Source: Pedobacter polysacchareus
GTDB taxonomy: Bacteria; Bacteroidota; Bacteroidia; Sphingobacteriales; Sphingobacteriaceae
NCBI RefSeq assembly: GCF_019802255.1
Contig: NZ_JAHYSS010000002.1
Location: forward strand, 682,001 to 746,000
Direction of reading: 5' to 3'
Length of the DNA stretch: 64,000 bases
In this document: in pieces, positions 58,901-64,000 of the stretch
Layout of the letters: each line of letters opens with the position of its first letter
Numbering within the stretch: position 1 is the stretch's first letter
Notes under the pieces: generated by a model
The model's input: the letters and a program-made list of their open reading frames with translations, nothing else
What the model was told of the DNA's origin: nothing
Database searches by the model: none
Translations under genes and position numbers: made by a program

Positions 58901-60727
58901 ATGGGATATAAAAGTTTAGCAGAATGTGTTGCCGATTTAGAAAAACACGGCCATTTAATCAGGATTAAAGAAGAAGTTGACCCATATCTGGAAATGGCGG
59001 CCATCCATTTGCGCGTTTACGAGCAGCAAGGACCCGCTTTATTCTTTGAAAAGGTGAAAGGAAGTCCTTTTCCAGCGGTATCCAACTTATTCGGTACGCT
59101 GGAGCGTTCAAAATTTATGTTCAGGGATAGCCTGGATAAAGTGGAGCAGTTGGTAGGATTGAAGTTTGATCCTATGAGTGCAATAAAGAAGCCGCTTCAG
59201 ATTCCCGGAATTGCCCTGACTGCGCTTACCGCTTTACCCCTTAAGCAAACTTTTAAATCAACATTTAGTAAGACCACCATTAGTGCTTTGCCGCAGATTG
59301 TGAACTGGCCTATGGATGGCGGTCCTTTTGTGACCATGCCACAGGTTTATACAGAAGACATAGACAAACCGGGTATTATGAATGCAAACCTGGGCATGTA
59401 CCGGATTCAGCTTGCCGGTAATGATTATATCCAGGATAAAGAAATAGGATTACATTACCAGATACATAGGGGAATTGGTGTACACCAGTCGAAAGCCAAT
59501 GCCAAGGGCCAGCCTTTAAAGGTCAGTATCTTTGTAGGCGGGCCGCCGGCACATCCATTGGCAGCAGTAATGCCTTTGCCGGAAGGTCTTTCAGAGATGA
59601 CTTTTGCTGGTGCCTTGGGCAACCGAAGGTTCAGGTATTTTTATGATGAAGAAGGGTTCTGCATTTCTGCAGATGCTGATTTTGTGATCACTGGTACAGT
59701 CTATCCACAGGAAAATAAACCTGAGGGGCCGTTTGGGGATCATTTGGGCTATTATAGCTTAACTCATCCATTTCCTTTAATGAAGGTGCACAATGTGTAC
59801 CACCGTAAGGATGCGATCTGGTCTTTTACTGTAGTGGGCAGACCACCGCAGGAGGATACCAGTTTTGGTGCCTTGATTCATGAGATAGCCGGATCGGCCC
59901 TGCCGAAAGAGATCCATGGTTTAAAAGAATTGAACGCAGTAGATGCAGCAGGGGTTCACCCTTTATTGTTCGCGATAGGAAGTGAACGTTATACGCCATT
60001 TCTTAATGAGCGCAGACCTCAGGAAATACTGACGATTGCCAATCATATTTTAGGCAAGAACCAGCTGAGTCTGGCTAAATACCTGTTCATTGCCGCCAGA
60101 GAAGATGAGGAGACTTTAGATGCGCATGATCTTTCCCGTTTTATGCAGCACGTGTTGTCCAGAATGGATTTTAAAACGGATTTACACTTCCATACCAATA
60201 CCACGATTGATACGCTAGATTACAGTGGTGATGGCTTAAATAGTGGTTCTAAAGTAGTATTTGCAGCTGCTGGATCAGTACGCAGAAGATTGTCGGAAGT
60301 AGTTCCTGCAGGCTTTACCTTGCCAGAAGGCTTCCATACTCCTCAACTGGCGATTCCTGGGGTACTTGCAGTTCAGGCTGCTGCTTATGGGAGTCATGCT
60401 GCTGCAATAGAAGAGATCGCTGTTTTGAATGCAGCATTGAAAGATCAGGATCTTGAAGAAATTGCCTTGATGGTTTTATGCGATGACAGCGTCTTTACTG
60501 CCGAAAACATCAACAATCTGGTATGGATTACCTTTACAAGAAGTAATCCTGCGGTAGATATTCATGGGATCGGAGCTTTTACCGCAAACAAACATTGGGG
60601 CTGTACAGGTCCTGTTATTATTGATGCGCGTAAGAAGCCTCATCATGCACCGGAATTGATTAAGGACGCTCAGGTAGAAAAGAACATTGAAAGATTTTCG
60701 GGCCTTTTTAAGGCAACTGGGTTTTAA
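58901..60727 (+). CDS. UbiD family decarboxylase
   Basis: A 608-residue prenyl-FMN-dependent decarboxylase. The conserved ENKPEGPFGDHLGYYS segment holds the catalytic E271, E275 and D280, and NLGMYRIQ (163-170) is part of the cofactor site. The length is larger than E. coli UbiD (~500), as in menaquinone (futalosine-type) or aromatic acid UbiD enzymes of Bacteroidota. It needs prenylated FMN, which UbiX at 30726 would make. The substrate is not certain. Confidence 0.9.
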   Translation: MGYKSLAECVADLEKHGHLIRIKEEVDPYLEMAAIHLRVYEQQGPALFFEKVKGSPFPAVSNLFGTLERSKFMFRDSLDKVEQLVGLKFDPMSAIKKPLQIPGIALTALTALPLKQTFKSTFSKTTISALPQIVNWPMDGGPFVTMPQVYTEDIDKPGIMNANLGMYRIQLAGNDYIQDKEIGLHYQIHRGIGVHQSKANAKGQPLKVSIFVGGPPAHPLAAVMPLPEGLSEMTFAGALGNRRFRYFYDEEGFCISADADFVITGTVYPQENKPEGPFGDHLGYYSLTHPFPLMKVHNVYHRKDAIWSFTVVGRPPQEDTSFGALIHEIAGSALPKEIHGLKELNAVDAAGVHPLLFAIGSERYTPFLNERRPQEILTIANHILGKNQLSLAKYLFIAAREDEETLDAHDLSRFMQHVLSRMDFKTDLHFHTNTTIDTLDYSGDGLNSGSKVVFAAAGSVRRRLSEVVPAGFTLPEGFHTPQLAIPGVLAVQAAAYGSHAAAIEEIAVLNAALKDQDLEEIALMVLCDDSVFTAENINNLVWITFTRSNPAVDIHGIGAFTANKHWGCTGPVIIDARKKPHHAPELIKDAQVEKNIERFSGLFKATGF

Positions 60728-60770
60728 TCTTATTCAAATGAGATAGATTTATTGAATTCTAAATTTGAGG

Positions 60771-60810
60771 TATAAAAAAAGGGAAGCTGATCAGCTTCCC
60801 TTTTTTTATA
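60771..60810. terminator. perfect 40-bp palindromic bidirectional terminator
   Basis: From TATAAAAAAAGGGAAGCTGA to its exact reverse complement, two 20-base arms meet with no loop; in RNA the central GATC would form the turn. T runs on both strands serve ubiD and the convergent porin gene. Confidence 0.88.
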
Positions 60811-60844
60811 CCTATTATATTATATAGTATCGTTTTTGTGGAGA

Positions 60845-62356
60845 TTAGAACCTCACACCAAACGTTAAAAATACATTGTCTCTGCTGGTTTTGATGTTAG
60901 CAACAGGCTCCTGGAAATTATTTAAGATGTAGCTGTCTAAGTCTACATTACCTTCTATACGTTGGTAAGCAAGGTCTAAAGAATAATTACCTACACGGTA
61001 TCCAAGACCACCTGAATATACATTAGTTGCAAAGTATGACTTCGTATCATTTTTTGAGTAGCTGCCATTGTTGGCATAACCAGCTCTTAAGCTGATGGCA
61101 TTGTCCACTTTATATTCTGCACCAAATCTATAATTAACAGTGCTTTGGTAATTGTCTTTGATGCTTTGGTTTGCTGACATGATTGCGCCCTGGTTGTTAT
61201 CCTGATCAAGTGAATACTTGATGGTAGAATAATCGATGTAATCAACATCTGCAGAAATTAAAGCTCTTCCAGCGATCACATAACTCGCACCAAACGATCC
61301 TTTTAATGGGGTACGCAATTGGTAAGTCAGGCCTGATACACCTGGGGTATTGCTGAAAATACCTGGCTTTCCGCCAGCAGCATAATTAGTCGTTAAAGTG
61401 TGCGCCTGAACATCGTCGAAATACATCCAGGTTGGTGTTTGGAAAGTTGCACCAACACGCAGGTTTGCATCTGGTCTAACGATAATACCTAAACGTGCAT
61501 TGAAACCTGAACCTTTAACATCAGAGTTCAGCTGATAAGTTGAAGTGTAGTTACTGTTGATTTCCGGGTTGTTATTGTATCCCGATTCCGTAAATAAACG
61601 CTCGCTTACGTATCTCGTGCTCACAAAATTCAAACTACCACCAATATATACCTTATTAGAAATGTTCAGCGCACCAGCTACGTTCATTTCTGAGGTAGAT
61701 CCGGTTCTGATTTCTGATTGGCTCTGACGGTATGGACCAGTAGTTGTCGGAGTGTAATAATCACTTTGCGTACCAGAAGCAGGTACATAGCTGATTAAAT
61801 AGTTATCATAAGCCATTTTCTCTATGCTGTAGTTATCCAAAGTTGTTGGATCCCCAGGAGCATAACGGTTGGCTTCTTCTGCAAAATAATTGTTAATGGA
61901 ACTCTGGTTATTGGTACCATTAAATTTGAAGTTTGCAGTAAAGTCATTGTTACGGCTATAGCCTACTCCAAATACAGTACTCACTACGCCTTTACTTGGA
62001 TCTGTTCCTTTAGGTTTGAACGTTGGGTTAAAAAACACTGCACCAACATTGTTCAGGTTCAGCCTGTTTTTAGAAGAATTGGTTTGTTCTCCAAGAAATT
62101 CTGCTTTTCCTTTCATCATATTGAATTCGGGTGTAAAGCTAAATTCTGATTTAGTGAATAAACCAAGACCTGCAGGGTTGCCGCCTAATGAACTCATGTC
62201 GCCGCCTACACCAATCTGCGCACCACCCATACTTTTAAACCTGGCGGTACTGCCATAATTGGTTTGAGAGAATCTCAGGGCATCAGGGGCGTATTGAGCA
62301 TATAAAGAACCTGTAGTGGTTACTATAACCACTAAGGAGGATAGAATTTTTTTCAT
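60845..62356 (-). CDS. OmpP1/FadL/TodX family outer membrane protein
   Basis: A 503-residue outer-membrane beta-barrel with a Sec signal peptide (MKKILSSLVVIVTTTGSLYAQ). After the signal comes YAPDALRFSQTNYGSTARFK and GGAQIGVGGDMSSLGGNPAGLGLFTKSE, the FadL-type NPAG plug region. The C terminus ends in NVFLTFGVRF, with the terminal Phe used for barrel assembly. FadL-like proteins take up hydrophobic compounds. It is a single gene converging on ubiD. Confidence 0.9.
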   Translation of the reverse strand: MKKILSSLVVIVTTTGSLYAQYAPDALRFSQTNYGSTARFKSMGGAQIGVGGDMSSLGGNPAGLGLFTKSEFSFTPEFNMMKGKAEFLGEQTNSSKNRLNLNNVGAVFFNPTFKPKGTDPSKGVVSTVFGVGYSRNNDFTANFKFNGTNNQSSINNYFAEEANRYAPGDPTTLDNYSIEKMAYDNYLISYVPASGTQSDYYTPTTTGPYRQSQSEIRTGSTSEMNVAGALNISNKVYIGGSLNFVSTRYVSERLFTESGYNNNPEINSNYTSTYQLNSDVKGSGFNARLGIIVRPDANLRVGATFQTPTWMYFDDVQAHTLTTNYAAGGKPGIFSNTPGVSGLTYQLRTPLKGSFGASYVIAGRALISADVDYIDYSTIKYSLDQDNNQGAIMSANQSIKDNYQSTVNYRFGAEYKVDNAISLRAGYANNGSYSKNDTKSYFATNVYSGGLGYRVGNYSLDLAYQRIEGNVDLDSYILNNFQEPVANIKTSRDNVFLTFGVRF

Positions 62357-62389
62357 GTTTGTTTTCTGAATGATAATTATTGAACCTGA

Positions 62390-63286
62390 TTAGCCTCTTC
62401 CACCTCTAGAAGATCTACCGCCACCACCACCGACGCTGCCGCCGCCAGAAGATCTGCCACCTGCATCTCCACCACGTGATGGGGTATAAGTAGGCACATT
62501 TTGCTGTGGTCTATAGCTTTCTCTTGCAGGTCTGACCTGTTGATCAGTTGACTGTACACGTCCTGGTCTGATAGAACCTGGTGCTTGTCCAACGCCCTGT
62601 GTTCTATTAGGAAGGTAAGAATCGGCTCTGCTTCCACGTGAAATCACGTTTCCGTTTCTGTCGCTTCTCATATTTCCAGAACCTCTTGAAGAACTGCCAT
62701 TGGCATAATTTCTGTCGTTCATGGTTCTTGATGGTCTTGGGGCATTGTTATACCTGTTGCCACCACCAATGATGATGCCGCCACCCCATCCTGGATAGAA
62801 ACCGCCGCCCCATCCTGGATAGAAGCCACCGCCCCAACCTGGATAAAAACCGCTGCCCCATCCTGGGTACCATGGGTTGTAACCGAAGCCACCGCCCCAT
62901 CCATAATATGGATTGCCCCATGCAGAGCCAAAGCTAAGCCCTAAAGAAAGTCCGCCGCCATAACCATATCCGCCGTAACCGAAGCCACCGTCAAAATAAG
63001 GATCGTAGTATGATCTCCATGGACTTGCGTAAGAAAACCTATTGATACGGGAAGAGTAATCCATGTCATAATAAGGATCACTTGTACCGTAATATTCATC
63101 ATTTGAATCGTAATACTCTTGTTGTGCCACTACTTTTGGTTGTGGGGTATAAATCTGTGCTTTAACATTAGAGTTGTACACATCATCCGCTTGGGCACCT
63201 TGCTGCGCATACCTTGGCGCAGAGCAGGAAGCAACAACTATGGTTGTCACAGCCAGCATACTGGTGAATAAATGTCTAGGTTTCAT
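62390..63286 (-). CDS. Gly/Tyr/Trp-rich lipoprotein
   Basis: About 298 residues. Start at 63286 gives MKPRHLFTSMLAVTTIVVASC with lipobox Cys; an upstream frame adds 25 residues that do not look coding. Residues ~85-170 hold Gly/Tyr/Trp-rich sequence with recurring FYPGWGGG units. The C-terminal third is Arg/Ser/Gly/Pro-rich (SRGSRADSYLPNRTQ) and ends in a GGGGGRSSRGGRG tail. Low-complexity, no domain recognised; a surface-adhesion role is possible but unproven. It lies 33 bases upstream of the porin gene. Confidence 0.78.
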   Translation of the reverse strand: MKPRHLFTSMLAVTTIVVASCSAPRYAQQGAQADDVYNSNVKAQIYTPQPKVVAQQEYYDSNDEYYGTSDPYYDMDYSSRINRFSYASPWRSYYDPYFDGGFGYGGYGYGGGLSLGLSFGSAWGNPYYGWGGGFGYNPWYPGWGSGFYPGWGGGFYPGWGGGFYPGWGGGIIIGGGNRYNNAPRPSRTMNDRNYANGSSSRGSGNMRSDRNGNVISRGSRADSYLPNRTQGVGQAPGSIRPGRVQSTDQQVRPARESYRPQQNVPTYTPSRGGDAGGRSSGGGSVGGGGGRSSRGGRG

Positions 63287-63333
63287 AACTATATGTGTTG
63301 TTTGTGTGTCACACGCTTTTTTGTCGGCTATAA

Positions 63334-64000
<667 letters not shown>

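Overview
The window looks like chromosome of a Bacteroidota bacterium of the family Sphingobacteriaceae, most likely Pedobacter or a close relative. The base composition is AT-leaning. There are many lipoproteins with a short Lys-rich segment after the lipobox Cys, paired AraC regulators, a DUF2723 glycosyltransferase-like protein, DUF4296 and THUMP-like proteins, TAnnTTTG-type -7 promoter boxes and almost no Shine-Dalgarno sequences. All of these fit that group. I found no phage, transposase, CRISPR array, rRNA or tRNA.

Layout. 1-7000: small unknown proteins, two adjacent paralogous AraC regulators next to a 20-bp tandem repeat array, and a UbiA-like membrane protein beside a methyltransferase. 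7000-15400: a four-PAS protein ending in a bare phosphoacceptor domain, pirin, three GNAT acetyltransferases, a choice-of-anchor I beta-propeller lipoprotein and a complete PAS histidine kinase. 15400-18200: the lactate-oxidation operon lutABC on the minus strand, divergent from a LacI regulator, with a perfect 16-bp LacI-type palindrome between them. 18300-30500: a catabolic block for a sulfated, uronic-acid and probably fucose-containing polysaccharide. It holds a GH88 unsaturated glucuronyl hydrolase, KduI, a DUF4861 protein, KduD, two FGly-type sulfatases, a GH29 fucosidase and an AraC regulator. No SusC/SusD pair or polysaccharide lyase lies inside the window.

30700-36700 is housekeeping: ubiX, mtaB, lgt, an inositol-monophosphatase-family gene, an Nfu-type scaffold and purB. 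36850-39600 is the most interesting region. Two nearly identical 70-residue lipoproteins sit beside a sigma-70-family factor that is co-transcribed with a membrane protein joining an anti-sigma-like cytoplasmic segment to a periplasmic trypsin-like protease. All three promoter regions carry the same bipartite motif, GGGTTACC-N14-GTATTAAT, which suggests a small self-regulating envelope sigma regulon. 39700-58600 is mixed housekeeping: peroxiredoxin, DUF2723 protein, aspartate kinase, a YggS-type PLP protein, MutS2, a sugar dehydrogenase, a two-subunit CoA transferase, uridine kinase, a LysM protein and Dps. It ends with an unusual Crp-AraC chimeric regulator. 58900-64000: ubiD, a FadL-like porin, a Gly/Trp/Tyr-rich lipoprotein and the 5' part of proS.

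Most assignments rest on motifs and length that I can read directly; no database search was possible. Regulatory calls are pattern-based and remain hypotheses.
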